64,000 bases of DNA, taken from the NCBI RefSeq assembly GCF_013131805.1, contig NZ_JABJRC010000013.1, positions 1-64,000 of the forward strand, written 5' to 3'. The position numbers and the translations under genes were made by a program. The DNA comes from Kribbella sandramycini (GTDB lineage Bacteria > Actinomycetota > Actinomycetes > Propionibacteriales > Kribbellaceae). Below the pieces are notes generated by a model. The model did no database searches, was not told where the DNA came from, and worked only from the letters and a program-made list of their open reading frames with translations. Below are positions 29,867 to 39,055 of this stretch, piece by piece; the first letter of the stretch is position 1, and each line of letters starts with the position of its first letter.

Positions 29867-31292
29867 CGACCGGAAGCCGAACGAGCTGCTTCGGCGGGCG
29901 CGGGGGTCGATGTCGCAAGACCTTCTGGCCGAGAAGGTCAATGAGGTCATTTACCACGCGACTGGTCGAACTGCGGAGATGACGTCGAAGACGATCTCGG
30001 ACTACGAGCGTGGCTGGTACGCGTGGCCGCGCGATGACGTGCGGAGTGCGCTGTGCCAGATCTTCGATGTAGAGACGCCCGAGGAGCTCGGTTTCCACGA
30101 CACGCGCATGCGTCGGGCGTACGCACGTGCGCCGGTGGACTTGCTCGCGCTCGCCGAGGAGCGGCGCAGGCCGAGCGCGATCGAGCGGGTGACCGTTCCG
30201 GGCGGCCGCTCGTACTTCGGCGCCGAGATCTCGGCGCATTACTCGGCGGTGGAGCACCAGCAGACGAATCTGCTGCTCGTCGAGCCGGACGCCGAGATGC
30301 TGGCCGGGCTTGGTCGTCCGGACCGGCGAACGCTGGTCGTCGCGGTCGATCGAGACCGTCGGCACTACGTCGTTGACGGACGGCGTTTCATGGACCGTGC
30401 CAGCCGGAGTGACGGTCTGCAGGCGGTGCCGGCAGCGAACGTCGTCGACGACCTGAGTCTCGGGATCATTTGGGCGACGACGAACGCCGACGCCGCGCTC
30501 CTTGCCGACGACGCTCAGCTCGAGCGCAGCCAGGCATACGTCGCCCATCAAGAAGCCCAACGCGACTCGCGCGGCGACGTCGACGAAGTGCCCGCGCTCA
30601 ACCGGGTAGCGAGTCTGTGGCTCGGGTCGTACTTCTGCTCGCGCCACATCGTCCGGCATCTCGACGCGATCGGCGGCGATCCGCTGTTCTGGACTCGTGA
30701 GCAGCGGGGTGAGGAGGCTGCGGCCTGGTTGCTGTGGGCGCACAAGTTCGACTACCTCCGGGGCACCTGGCGAAGATTCTCGACCATGCGTCGTGCGTTC
30801 TGCATCCCGGAGTCCGAGGTCAAAGAGTCGGCCGGCTACGAACGAGTGCTGTTCCTGCTCGCGATGGCCCTGATGGAGGCCTTCGACATCCAGATCGAGC
30901 TCAGCGGCGAGCCGGATCATGCCCGGGTCGAAGGGTTCGTTCTGGCCGACCAGGCGATCGTCGCGAACTGGCTGGGCAGCCCAGGGTTATGGTCCGTCGA
31001 GGCCAGCGCGTCGCCGGCCCGCGTCTCGACGTACCGGCAGCTCGCCGGCCAGGTCGCAGGCGAGTCACTGACGTCCCAGCCCACGCCGCTCGGCCGCCTC
31101 GCGGCAGCGGCGGAGTATCTCGGGGTGCCCTGGGAGTGGTTCCGGAGACGATGCACCGAACTCGCCGCGGTCGGCGTCGACGACATCTGCCATCCACGCA
31201 GCCGTCTAGTGTCGACCCGCGGCCTGAACACCGCGATCAGTTACATCGCCCACCTCGACGTCCTCGAAGGAGACGACTTTGCGCGCCGCTGA
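29859..31292 (+). CDS. XRE-family regulator with large C-terminal domain
   Basis: From GTG at 29859 the 477-residue product has an N-terminal HTH with an insertion (LLRRARGSMSQDLLAEKVNEV, MTSKTISDYERGWYAWP) typical of actinobacterial Cro/C1-type regulators. A long domain of unknown type follows, with FCSRHIVRHLDAIGG, KFDYLRGTWRRFSTMRRAFCIP and TRGLNTAISYIAHLDVLEG. It overlaps genes on both sides. The C-terminal part could bind a ligand; I do not recognise it. Confidence 0.6.
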   Translation: MADDRKPNELLRRARGSMSQDLLAEKVNEVIYHATGRTAEMTSKTISDYERGWYAWPRDDVRSALCQIFDVETPEELGFHDTRMRRAYARAPVDLLALAEERRRPSAIERVTVPGGRSYFGAEISAHYSAVEHQQTNLLLVEPDAEMLAGLGRPDRRTLVVAVDRDRRHYVVDGRRFMDRASRSDGLQAVPAANVVDDLSLGIIWATTNADAALLADDAQLERSQAYVAHQEAQRDSRGDVDEVPALNRVASLWLGSYFCSRHIVRHLDAIGGDPLFWTREQRGEEAAAWLLWAHKFDYLRGTWRRFSTMRRAFCIPESEVKESAGYERVLFLLAMALMEAFDIQIELSGEPDHARVEGFVLADQAIVANWLGSPGLWSVEASASPARVSTYRQLAGQVAGESLTSQPTPLGRLAAAAEYLGVPWEWFRRRCTELAAVGVDDICHPRSRLVSTRGLNTAISYIAHLDVLEGDDFARR

Positions 31293-31758
31293 ACTCACCA
31301 TGGGAAGGACCTTCGCGGTCCACTTCGACCACGGCGACGACTTCTACACCGCCCTGGCCAACTTCTGCGCCCAGCACGACGTCCGCCAGGGCTTCATCCC
31401 GATGTTCATCGCCGGCATGCGCGAAGTCCAACTCGTCGGCACCTGCGAAAAGCTCGAAAACCCCGACGCCCCGGTCTGGACCTCGGTCCACCTCGAGAAC
31501 GTCGAAGCCGTTGGCGGCGGCACCCTCGCCTACGACGAAACCACCGGCACCGTCCAACCCCACATTCACGTCTCGGTCGGCCTCAAAGCCCACTCCGCTG
31601 CCGCTCACACCAGCCACCTGCTCGGCGCCAAGATCCAGTTCCTCACCGAGATGTACGTCGTCGAGGTCGCAGGCCCCAAGTTCTCGCGGGAGCGGCTGAA
31701 GGACCTGTATGACGTGCCGGTACTCAGGTTCGGCGAGGTGCAGCGCGGAGACGTCTGA
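31279..31758 (+). CDS. PPC/DUF296-domain protein
   Basis: The 159-residue product is a single PPC (DUF296) domain: GRTFAVHFDHGDDFYTALANF, FIAGMREVQLVG, GTLAYDETTGTVQPHIHVSVGLK, LTEMYVVEVAG. Known members trimerise and some bind DNA or metal. The chosen TTG at 31279 has GAAGGAG 7 nt upstream and overlaps the XRE gene by 14 nt; ATG 31300 has no comparable site. Role unknown; its coupling to an XRE regulator suggests a shared function. Confidence 0.75.
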   Translation: MRAAELTMGRTFAVHFDHGDDFYTALANFCAQHDVRQGFIPMFIAGMREVQLVGTCEKLENPDAPVWTSVHLENVEAVGGGTLAYDETTGTVQPHIHVSVGLKAHSAAAHTSHLLGAKIQFLTEMYVVEVAGPKFSRERLKDLYDVPVLRFGEVQRGDV

Positions 31759-31861
31759 GTAAGTCGTCGCCTAAAGCAACTAACTGAAGATCGCCGACTG
31801 CTAGTCCTGGAACAGTGAAACCAGGTTCTGAACCTGATCGCGCGCGACGAGCTTCGTCGGC

Positions 31862-32821
31862 ATGGATCACCTGGAAGCCTGGCGAAAGGGCATCGGACGC
31901 AAGAACCCACACCCGAGCGCGGTACCCACCAACGCAGAACGCCAACGACTGCTTGAAGTCAACCACGCCGCAGTACGCTTCTACCGCCGAGAGCTCTTCC
32001 GAGCTCGCGGTGCCTGGGCCTGGAAGTATCTGGAGCGCTCTGGGGCGAGTGACGTGCTGCAGCCGACCTCGGCCTGGCTCGCTGGCTACGCCCCGGACGC
32101 GCGATCGCGCCTGGTCGACCACCTCCAATCCCAACGCTTCGATCTGGACACCATCCGCCGCGGTGGACTCGGCGTCCAGGACGCCGGCGGCCGCCTGGTC
32201 GATCGCTTCCGCGACCAGCTGATGTTCCCGGCCCGAGACGACCTGCTCGCCGTCGTCGGCTTCGTCGGCCTGCGTAAAGGCAGCGGCGGCGTCTACTACA
32301 CCAGATCACCACAGACCCAGATCCATCGCCGATCACGAAGCCTGATCGGGATCGCTGAGCAGCATGATCTCTTCCAGGCCGGCGCCGTACCCGTCCTCGT
32401 AAGCAACCCACTCGATGCTCTGGCGATCGAACGCACGAGTCGGCTAAACGCCAGGCAGTGGGCCGCCATCCCGCTAAGCGACACGCTGCTGTCAGCCGAG
32501 CAAGTGCGGACACTGCGCGCCTACGCGCAGGCAGACACGGTGATCGTCGTGCTCCCGGATAACGGCAGAGCCAAAGCACGGGCCGAATACCTCAGCGACC
32601 TCCCACGAGCCTTTCGCCACGTCCAAGCCGTCGAACTCTCCACAGGACACACCCCCGCCACCCTCTGGCGCGCCGGCGGCGAACGCCGTCTACACCACAG
32701 CCTCCTCGACGCCCGGCCGCTGTCCGACTACGTCGCACGACCCGGACCGCCCTCTCGTCGATACGTCCGAGAGCAGTTCACAGAGGTTGAAATCGATCAG
32801 CCGCCGACACCTGGGTTGTAG
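31862..32821 (+). CDS. DnaG-like Toprim primase lacking a zinc finger
   Basis: The 319-residue protein resembles the catalytic core of DnaG. It has LLEVNHAAVRFYRRELF, AWKYLERSG, RLVDRFRDQLMFPARDDLLAVVGFVG, and a Toprim-like segment VPVLVSNPLDALAIE followed by VIVVLPDNGRAKA. The N-terminal CHC2 zinc finger and C-terminal DnaB-binding domain are missing. Short Toprim proteins of this kind occur on actinobacterial mobile elements. The usual first Toprim Glu (VEGxxD) is Ser here (VSNPLD), so catalysis is uncertain. Confidence 0.65.
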   Translation: MDHLEAWRKGIGRKNPHPSAVPTNAERQRLLEVNHAAVRFYRRELFRARGAWAWKYLERSGASDVLQPTSAWLAGYAPDARSRLVDHLQSQRFDLDTIRRGGLGVQDAGGRLVDRFRDQLMFPARDDLLAVVGFVGLRKGSGGVYYTRSPQTQIHRRSRSLIGIAEQHDLFQAGAVPVLVSNPLDALAIERTSRLNARQWAAIPLSDTLLSAEQVRTLRAYAQADTVIVVLPDNGRAKARAEYLSDLPRAFRHVQAVELSTGHTPATLWRAGGERRLHHSLLDARPLSDYVARPGPPSRRYVREQFTEVEIDQPPTPGL

Positions 32822-32957
32822 TGAGTTCGTCAACCGCTCGCGGCTCGGCGCCACCTGCGCGGCGTCGGCTGCAAGGACCTCGCTGCGGAAGCCCAAGGAG
32901 CTCTGAGAGGTAGTCTTCGCCCAGTCCCGTCGCGAGACTCGAAGGTGAACGGACCAG

Positions 32958-33390
32958 GTGGACGAACAGATCAACCCGCCCGCTCCGCGGCCGTGCGACT
33001 CCGACCCCGTACCGGACCGATGCGCCGTCCGGCGTCTGGGACGAATCCGAGTACGACAAGCTGGCCAGGTACGACGCAGCCACTCCAGACCAGCCTCACG
33101 GTCTGTTCCTTTGTCATCTGATCGATCCGAACAGTGGCCGAAGGCGAATCTGCGCCGGATGGGCCGCCTGCCACGACGGTGACGAACTCCTGGCCCTACG
33201 ACTCGCTGTCTCGCAGGGCGGGATCAGCGAGGCGACCGCCAAACTCGTCCGGGACTACGTCTCGCCTGTCCCGGTCTTCGCCTCCGCCGCCGAAGCGGCC
33301 GCCCACGGCCGGCGCGACATTGCTCATCCCACTAAGAGGGCAATGCATGCAATCGCGAAGGTCGTGCGCATTCGCGCCGACGTACGGTGA
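32958..33390 (+). pseudogene. DUF6283-family protein with frameshift in its CxxC region
   Basis: One frame from GTG 32958 gives PPAPRPCDSDPV. The +1 frame then gives YRTDAPSGVWDESEYDKLAR, GLFLCHLIDPNSGRRRICAGW, and RAMHAIAKVVRIRADVR to a stop at 33388-33390. Intact members read PCxxCPYRxDxPSGxW, so the shift and loss of the second cysteine fall exactly in the metal-binding motif. Either the gene is broken or the sequence has an error near 33000. Confidence 0.6.
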
Positions 33391-33448
33391 ATCCGTCCCC
33401 TCTATGTGTCATTGAAGTTCTGTCGGCGGTCCCTGCGAGACTCCCCGC

Positions 33449-34255
33449 ATGACCGAGCTGATGATGGCAGCTGCGAGTGCCGTAACGAGCAGCTACGCGG
33501 GTACGGCCGTCCGTGACTTGAAACTCTTGCTGCTGTCCGGTCTGGGCTGGCTCGCGGCGGTGTCGCTATGGACTGGAAGGAGCCCAGGTCGGGAGCTGCA
33601 GTCGGCCATCGACTGGTGCGGGCTGTCGTGGTCGATCACTCCGGCTTTGACCTGGTTGGACGACCGATCTGACGCACTGGCTTACCTGGTGGTCGTGCTG
33701 ATGTTCGTCATCGCCTTGGGAGTCCGGAGAGGGCTAGGGGAGTGGCTTGCCAACGGCCGTGTGCTCGGAGGAACAATGGTCGGCATACTCCTGGCCCTGG
33801 AGATCGGTATCCCGACCGTGGAGCTGACCGTTTTGGTGCTACTCGCATCGCTGTGCGCAGCGGTGCGCGAACGTAGCTTGATTACTGGATTTCTGTTCCT
33901 CGTCGCGCCGTGGTTGTTGCTGTTGCTGGTAGGTCCTGGGCTGTTTCTAAACGATCTCCTCGGCCTCAGTAGCCACCGCAGATTGGATCCGCGTAGGAGC
34001 CTGCCTTCGGTTGAACCGAAGACAGGGACAGTCAACGCGCCTGTCTCGACGAGGGAGGAGGGGATCCAGCCACAGGTGTTTCGTCCGTACACGGGCGAGC
34101 CAAGCGGCGAGCCGGCTTTGACTCGGCTTCGTGAGGGTCCACCACCTCCCGGCTCGACCCGCCGAAGGTCCCGCCGTGCTGTGACTCGCTTAGGCGGTCC
34201 GTCAGTCGAGCCGTTGGTGACGAGTAAGGTACGAGCGAACAGGGCGGCGCAGTGA
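33449..34255 (+). CDS. Integral membrane protein of unknown function
   Basis: The 268-residue product has about five membrane segments (for example LLLSGLGWLAAVSLW, LAYLVVVLMFVIALGV, MVGILLALEIGIPTV, GFLFLVAPWLLLLLVG) and a polar basic C-terminal tail of about 85 residues rich in Pro, Arg and Ser. No family is recognised. Its stop overlaps the next gene start (GTGA). Confidence 0.55.
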   Translation: MTELMMAAASAVTSSYAGTAVRDLKLLLLSGLGWLAAVSLWTGRSPGRELQSAIDWCGLSWSITPALTWLDDRSDALAYLVVVLMFVIALGVRRGLGEWLANGRVLGGTMVGILLALEIGIPTVELTVLVLLASLCAAVRERSLITGFLFLVAPWLLLLLVGPGLFLNDLLGLSSHRRLDPRRSLPSVEPKTGTVNAPVSTREEGIQPQVFRPYTGEPSGEPALTRLREGPPPPGSTRRRSRRAVTRLGGPSVEPLVTSKVRANRAAQ

Positions 34256-34758
34256 TCCCGGTGGTCAGCGAGACCCTCGCCGTCGTTCTGAATGTTGTGA
34301 CTACCGTTGGTACGGCTGCTGCGGCTTTGGCGGCTGCGTTCGCCGTTAGGCAGGCGTCCAAGGTTGCGAGTCGTCAGCATGCGCTGATGGTGCAACGTGA
34401 CCAGTTCCTGGACGCGGTGGCGCTGCTGGAGGCTTACGAGCGGTTGCAGGTCTTGCGGTATGACGCCGACTCCGACGAGCCCGATCACGCTGGCAGCGAG
34501 CGAATGGTGCAGGCATTGGCCGCCGAGGGGGAGTTCAAAGCCAGAGTACGAGCGTCCGAGGAGAGGCTCGAACTGACCCGTGCGGTGCTCTTCGATCACA
34601 TACCGCCGCCTGAAGACCAGCTGGCCAAGGCGGCTCTAGAGTTCGGGTGGCCAGGTAGTCCCGAGCGTGAAACCACGAACGCGATTGTGGTCCGTGGCGA
34701 GATTCTCGCGATCGTGAATCGACGACGGGCGCAGCTGAGTGCAGCCTCGAAACGCTGA
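34252..34758 (+). CDS. Single-pass membrane protein of unknown function
   Basis: From GTG at 34252 the 168-residue product has one N-terminal membrane helix (VVLNVVTTVGTAAAALAAAFAV). A helical cytoplasmic part follows, with a coiled-coil-like stretch (QHALMVQRDQFLDAVALLEA). It is coupled to the preceding membrane protein gene, and the two may form a complex. Confidence 0.5.
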   Translation: MIPVVSETLAVVLNVVTTVGTAAAALAAAFAVRQASKVASRQHALMVQRDQFLDAVALLEAYERLQVLRYDADSDEPDHAGSERMVQALAAEGEFKARVRASEERLELTRAVLFDHIPPPEDQLAKAALEFGWPGSPERETTNAIVVRGEILAIVNRRRAQLSAASKR

Positions 34759-34786
34759 GCCCTGGCCGTAAGCGCTGTTTCGGTTG

Positions 34787-35905
34787 TCAGGCCATGAAGT
34801 TCTTGATGGTGGCTAGGAGCGCGCCGGCTGCGGCTGCAGCCGCGAGGACCTTGTTGTACATGCCCTGGGGGCGCCACGGGTTCCAAGCCCGGTGGTCGGC
34901 GAGATCTGCGAGATGTAGCCGTTCGGCGCCGAGGACGCGGAAGTCGCCGAGGACGGCGAGTCTGACAATTCGTGTGATCGTGATGTCGGAGTTGATGCTG
35001 GCCGCCGGTAGGCCTGACAAGGCTAGTCGGGTCAGGTCGTCGAAGAGGGGGACCGTACTCCGGAGCACTGCGCTGCGATCGAGCCACGACCACTGCCGAA
35101 GCCTGAGCCAGAGCACCGCACGCAGGCGCTTCTGCGTTTGTATCAAGGCCGAGTGCTGTGGGCTGAGGCCGGAGTTGAAGATCTCTTGCGGCGTGTTGTG
35201 GGTCATGCTGGATCGCCGACGGCTACGGACCTCGCCAGCTGGCTGCTCTTCGGGTGCGCAGGCGCGGCCTAGCACTCGGAGCAAGGCATCTGTCGGGTTG
35301 AAGGTGTCGCTGGTCAGTACCGCAAGCAGATGAAGGCAGCCGAGAACCAAGAGGCTGACGAAGCCGGCGGCGATGGCACCCGGTGTGCGGCTAGGAGGAT
35401 CCCAGATCAGGGCTGCCATCCACACCAACGGGAACTGATCGCAGGCCACCATGATGGCTCCTGCGAGGTTGACGAGCACTCTAGAGCGCGCAAGATCGTG
35501 GATGTGCCGACCTGGAACGGAGTGAGCGCGAAGCCATCGCAGGTCGGTTCGCTTGATCCGTCGCAGCGCGAAGTACGAGTAGATCGCCGCGGTGGCGCCG
35601 AAGATGCTCAGCTCAGCCCCGACGGCGATAGCAATTGACCGCGGCACTGATCCGTCAAGCAGGCTGACGATGAAGTTGGCGATTAGGGCCGCCGCGAGTC
35701 CGGTCGCGCCCAGCAGGCCGAACATGCGTCGTAGGTAGCCACGTCGCGGACGTCGACGCCGGATCGGGCCGGGACCTGGCGGTCGTTCATAGGGAGAGAG
35801 TGCAAAGACCGCGGGTATGTAGAGCATGACGAAACCGCCGAGCATGATGCCCGTCGCGATGGCCATCCCGACCAGTGTGAGGAGGTAGTTGAGGAAGTCT
35901 GACAC
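34787..35905 (-). CDS. Multi-spanning membrane protein of unknown function
   Basis: The GTG at 35905 has AGGAG 4 nt upstream and gives 372 residues. The open frame runs further upstream without a better start. Four to five membrane segments lie in the first 210 residues (LLTLVGMAIATGIMLGGFVM, GLAAALIANFIVSLLDG and others). A cytoplasmic region follows, then one C-terminal helix (VLAAAAAAGALLATI). No family is recognised. It converges with the two small membrane protein genes. Confidence 0.5.
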   Translation of the reverse strand: MSDFLNYLLTLVGMAIATGIMLGGFVMLYIPAVFALSPYERPPGPGPIRRRRPRRGYLRRMFGLLGATGLAAALIANFIVSLLDGSVPRSIAIAVGAELSIFGATAAIYSYFALRRIKRTDLRWLRAHSVPGRHIHDLARSRVLVNLAGAIMVACDQFPLVWMAALIWDPPSRTPGAIAAGFVSLLVLGCLHLLAVLTSDTFNPTDALLRVLGRACAPEEQPAGEVRSRRRSSMTHNTPQEIFNSGLSPQHSALIQTQKRLRAVLWLRLRQWSWLDRSAVLRSTVPLFDDLTRLALSGLPAASINSDITITRIVRLAVLGDFRVLGAERLHLADLADHRAWNPWRPQGMYNKVLAAAAAAGALLATIKNFMA

Positions 35906-36179
35906 GGTTCTCCTGAGCGTTCTGAAGCCAGACGAATCATCATCTACGAGGAAATTTGCATGGGCAGGTTCGGTCGGTGCGTCACGCCTGGTGACGTCGA
36001 TGCTGCACGGTCGGCCTGAGTCGTGGCTGCGGCGAGGTTGGACGGTCGCTTGAGGTGACCCGGGGGATACAGGTCTCGTGACTGGCGCCAAGATGCGCCT
36101 GAATTCTGAAAGTCGTGTGGGCTGAGACGTTGAGCAGGCCTCAGTCACCCCCCGGTGGGGTGTTGGACAAGGAGGCTGT

Positions 36180-37637
36180 GTGGCGCGGGAGCCGTTGCCG
36201 TTGGGGACGTGGGGGACGATCTGGACGCAGGTGGTGAGCCGGGACGAGGCTGGCCGGCCGAGACGACATCAGGCTCGGGCTTACCACCGGGACATGGACG
36301 GCCGCACTCGGTTGGTGAGTCGGTGGGGTGGGACGAAGGCCGATGCCGAGAACAAGTTGCGGGTGGCGCTCAAGGCGCGGCAGCGGATCGGCGACGCCGG
36401 CGGGCTGAAGTCGAGTGATCGGGTTGGGACGGCGGTGGAACTGTTTCTGGCGGACGTGCAGGATCTGATTGCCCAGGACGTGTTGGCGCCGAATACTTAT
36501 CAGACCTACCGGTACCAGTACGACAAGAATCTTGCTCCGCGAGTGAGTGAGCTTCGGCTGGATGAGCTGACGACGCCTCGGATCAACGGCGTGATCAAGG
36601 CGATCAGAGACGAGGTCGGCGCAGCGACGGCGAAGACGTGCCGCACGATCGTGAGTCGAACGTGCGCGTTGGCAGTGACACATGGAGCGCTGACCGCGAA
36701 TCCAGTGCGCGAGATCACGATCCGTGCGACATCGAAGAAGAAGCCGCCTCGGGCACTGGAGGGCGACGAGCTCGACCAGTGGTTTGAGCTGCTGTCGAAG
36801 GACGAGCGTGCAGTCCGGGCTGATCTGATCGACATCTCGAAGTTCATGGTTGCCACCGGTGAGCGGATCGGCGAGACGCTTGCGGTGACGTGGCGCGATG
36901 TGAATTTGGAGACCGGTGAGGTCGACTGCAGCCACCAGATTCAGCGCGTGAAGGAGCGCGGACTCGTGCGACGGCGGGTGAAGTCGGTCGCGGGTGATCG
37001 AGTCCTAGGGCTGCCACCCTGGGCTGTGGAAATGCTGGAAGCTCGGTGGAGTGCAGGGATATCGCCGGACGCGCCGATCTTCCCGGACTCCAAAGGGGGA
37101 TTCAGGGATCCTCACAATGTGCAGAAGGCGTTGCGGGATGCGCGCCGGCCCGTCGGCAGCCAGCGACGACTGGAGTTGGGAAAGCGGCTTCGTGACCACC
37201 GGGTGGCCGCCGGGCTCACCCAGGTGCAGGCGGTAGAAAAGCTCGGCTGGAGGAAGACCCGGATCAGTCTCCTTGAGACCGGTCGCGTCAGGCTCGCAGT
37301 AGAAGAAGTTCAGAGTCTCGCCAGCGCCTACAACCTCAGTCGCCCAGATCGGACGGCTCTCCTGGAGCTGACAGAACTAGCTGGTCTGCGGTCGCTGGCC
37401 GACGAACTCGAGTGGGTGACCGCGCACTCGATGCGGAAGTCGACGGCGACGATTCTCGAGGATGCCGGGCAGACGCCTCGGCAGGTCGCAGACCAACTCG
37501 GTCACGCGCAAACCTCGACAACAGTCGACGACTATTTTGGGCGTCGCCGGCGGAATCCGGATGCGGCTCAACACCTCGAAGCCGCGATGCGGGACGTGCA
37601 TGAGCGGTACCAATCGCCCCGTGACCCGGAGCTCTGA
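36180..37637 (+). CDS. int: Tyrosine integrase with an XRE-type HTH domain inserted in the catalytic domain
   Basis: The 485-residue protein starts at GTG 36180 after AAGGAGG. The N-terminal Arm and core-binding domains are normal. Catalytic residues are R229 (TGERIGETL), K268 (RRRVKSVAGD), H416-x2-R419 (TAHSMRKS), H442 (LGHAQTS) and Y452 (DDYFGRR). Between DARRPVGS and LEWVTAHSMRK lies an extra segment, about residues 328-410, reading as an XRE HTH: LGKRLRDHRVAAGLTQVQAV, LGWRKTRISLLETGRVR, LASAYNLSRPDRTALLEL. The gene ends 113 nt from tRNA-Thr, the likely attachment site. Confidence 0.9.
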   Translation: MAREPLPLGTWGTIWTQVVSRDEAGRPRRHQARAYHRDMDGRTRLVSRWGGTKADAENKLRVALKARQRIGDAGGLKSSDRVGTAVELFLADVQDLIAQDVLAPNTYQTYRYQYDKNLAPRVSELRLDELTTPRINGVIKAIRDEVGAATAKTCRTIVSRTCALAVTHGALTANPVREITIRATSKKKPPRALEGDELDQWFELLSKDERAVRADLIDISKFMVATGERIGETLAVTWRDVNLETGEVDCSHQIQRVKERGLVRRRVKSVAGDRVLGLPPWAVEMLEARWSAGISPDAPIFPDSKGGFRDPHNVQKALRDARRPVGSQRRLELGKRLRDHRVAAGLTQVQAVEKLGWRKTRISLLETGRVRLAVEEVQSLASAYNLSRPDRTALLELTELAGLRSLADELEWVTAHSMRKSTATILEDAGQTPRQVADQLGHAQTSTTVDDYFGRRRRNPDAAQHLEAAMRDVHERYQSPRDPEL

Positions 37638-37749
37638 GGGTCACTGAGCTCTGGTGGCGAACGTCGAGTGATCCGACGCAAAACCATGCTTTTCCCATGC
37701 CTGCTCACCGCTATGACGATCAGCGAGCACTTATATTGCGAGGTCAGAG

Positions 37750-37822
37750 AGCCGACGAGGGGACTCGAACCCCTAACCACCGCTTTACAAGAGCGGTGCG
37801 CTGCCAATTGCGCCACGTCGGC
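37750..37822 (-). tRNA. tRNA-Thr (UGU anticodon)
   Basis: The minus strand from 37822 folds as a full cloverleaf: acceptor GCCGACG/CGTCGGC, D stem GCGC/GCGC, anticodon stem CCGCT/AGCGG with loop CTTGTAA (anticodon TGT), and T arm AGGGG-TTCGAGT-CCCCT. The discriminator base is U and CCA is not encoded. Its 3' end faces the integrase gene, the usual layout for a tRNA attachment site. I did not find a second copy of the 3' end by eye. Confidence 0.93.
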
Positions 37823-37840
37823 GGGTGATGCGGGGACAGT

Positions 37841-38995
37841 TTAGCGGGTGGTGGGGGTGAGGTGGTGGCGGAGGGTGTGGGCGCCGGGGAGGGCCAGAAG
37901 GGGGAGGAGGGTGAGGAGGAGGAAGGCGGGGAGGGGGTGGTTGACGAGGAGGCCGGTGGCGGTGGCGGCGAGGAGGCCGCCGGCGTTGCCGGCTAGCCAG
38001 ATGAGGCTGGTGGCGGTGCCTTCGGAGGTGGTGGAGCGGCGTTCTACGAGTTCGAGGACTACGGGGAGGGCGGGGAGGAGGAGTAGGCCGATGAGGGTGA
38101 TGGTGATCAGGGCTGTGGGGGTGGAGGGGGCCAGGGCCAGGGTGAGGAGGGCGATGGCGGTGAGGGCCAGGGCTGTCAGGAGGTAGGGGGATTCGGCGTG
38201 GTGGCGGGCGGTCCAGATGGGGATGAGGGCGCTGCCGAGGACGCCGGCGATGACGTTGAGGAGGAGGATCAGGCTGGCGGTGGTGTTGGGGATGCCGGCT
38301 GGTTCGAGGAGGGGCTGGGCGAAGGTGCTGAGGGCAACGAAGACGCCGAAGGGGAAGGTGGCCAGGAGGGCCAGGCGGCGGATCAGGGGGTCGGACCAGG
38401 CGGTGCGGAGGGCGGCGAAGGTGGGTTGCGTGGTCGGCTCCGCCGAGCCGGGGTGTCGGAGGGCGACGGCCAGGACGGCGGTGGCTGCCACGCAGAAGCC
38501 GGCGGTCGCCAGGAGCATGGTGTGCAGGTCGGCCGCGGTGGGGAGGACGGCGCTGAGCAGGAAGGCCAGGAGCATGCCGGCGAAAATGCTGGCGGTGCCG
38601 ATGGCGACGCCGGTCGGGCGGGATTTGACCGGCAGGTAGCGGGTGGTGATGCCGGTGACCGCGTTCAGGACCAGGGGCTGGGCGATCGAGGCGATCAGTT
38701 GGCCGGCGAGCAGCCAGGCGAAGGTGTCGCCGCCCAGCCGCACCAAGGCGCCCAGAGTGGTCAGGACGGCGCCCGCGAGCAGGGCTGGTCGGAACCAGCG
38801 GTCCAGCAGGAGACCGCAAGGGATGGACAGGACGACGTACAGCAGCGGGAAGACCTGCGCGAGCCAGCCGATGGCGGTTTCCGAGACGGCGTAGTGGATC
38901 GCCGCGACAGTGGTGACGCCGGCGAAGTTGAGCCAGACGAGCTGGGTGGCGGCGCCGACAAGTGAGTAGCCGGCGATGGCGGACCAACGGCTCAT
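37841..38995 (-). CDS. Major facilitator superfamily transporter
   Basis: From ATG at 38995 (GGGGAGG 6 nt upstream) the 384-residue product has about twelve hydrophobic segments and the MFS loop motif PCGLLLDRWFRPALLAG between helices 2 and 3. The lumenal charge distribution fits a drug- or metabolite-type MFS. The substrate is unknown. It is divergent from a PLP decarboxylase gene 60 nt away, so an amine-related substrate is possible but unproven. Confidence 0.85.
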   Translation of the reverse strand: MSRWSAIAGYSLVGAATQLVWLNFAGVTTVAAIHYAVSETAIGWLAQVFPLLYVVLSIPCGLLLDRWFRPALLAGAVLTTLGALVRLGGDTFAWLLAGQLIASIAQPLVLNAVTGITTRYLPVKSRPTGVAIGTASIFAGMLLAFLLSAVLPTAADLHTMLLATAGFCVAATAVLAVALRHPGSAEPTTQPTFAALRTAWSDPLIRRLALLATFPFGVFVALSTFAQPLLEPAGIPNTTASLILLLNVIAGVLGSALIPIWTARHHAESPYLLTALALTAIALLTLALAPSTPTALITITLIGLLLLPALPVVLELVERRSTTSEGTATSLIWLAGNAGGLLAATATGLLVNHPLPAFLLLTLLPLLALPGAHTLRHHLTPTTR

Positions 38996-39055
38996 ACGAG
39001 TTCCTCCCCAGCAGATTGGCGGCACTGTACGCCGGAATCGGCGTACAAAGGAGCT

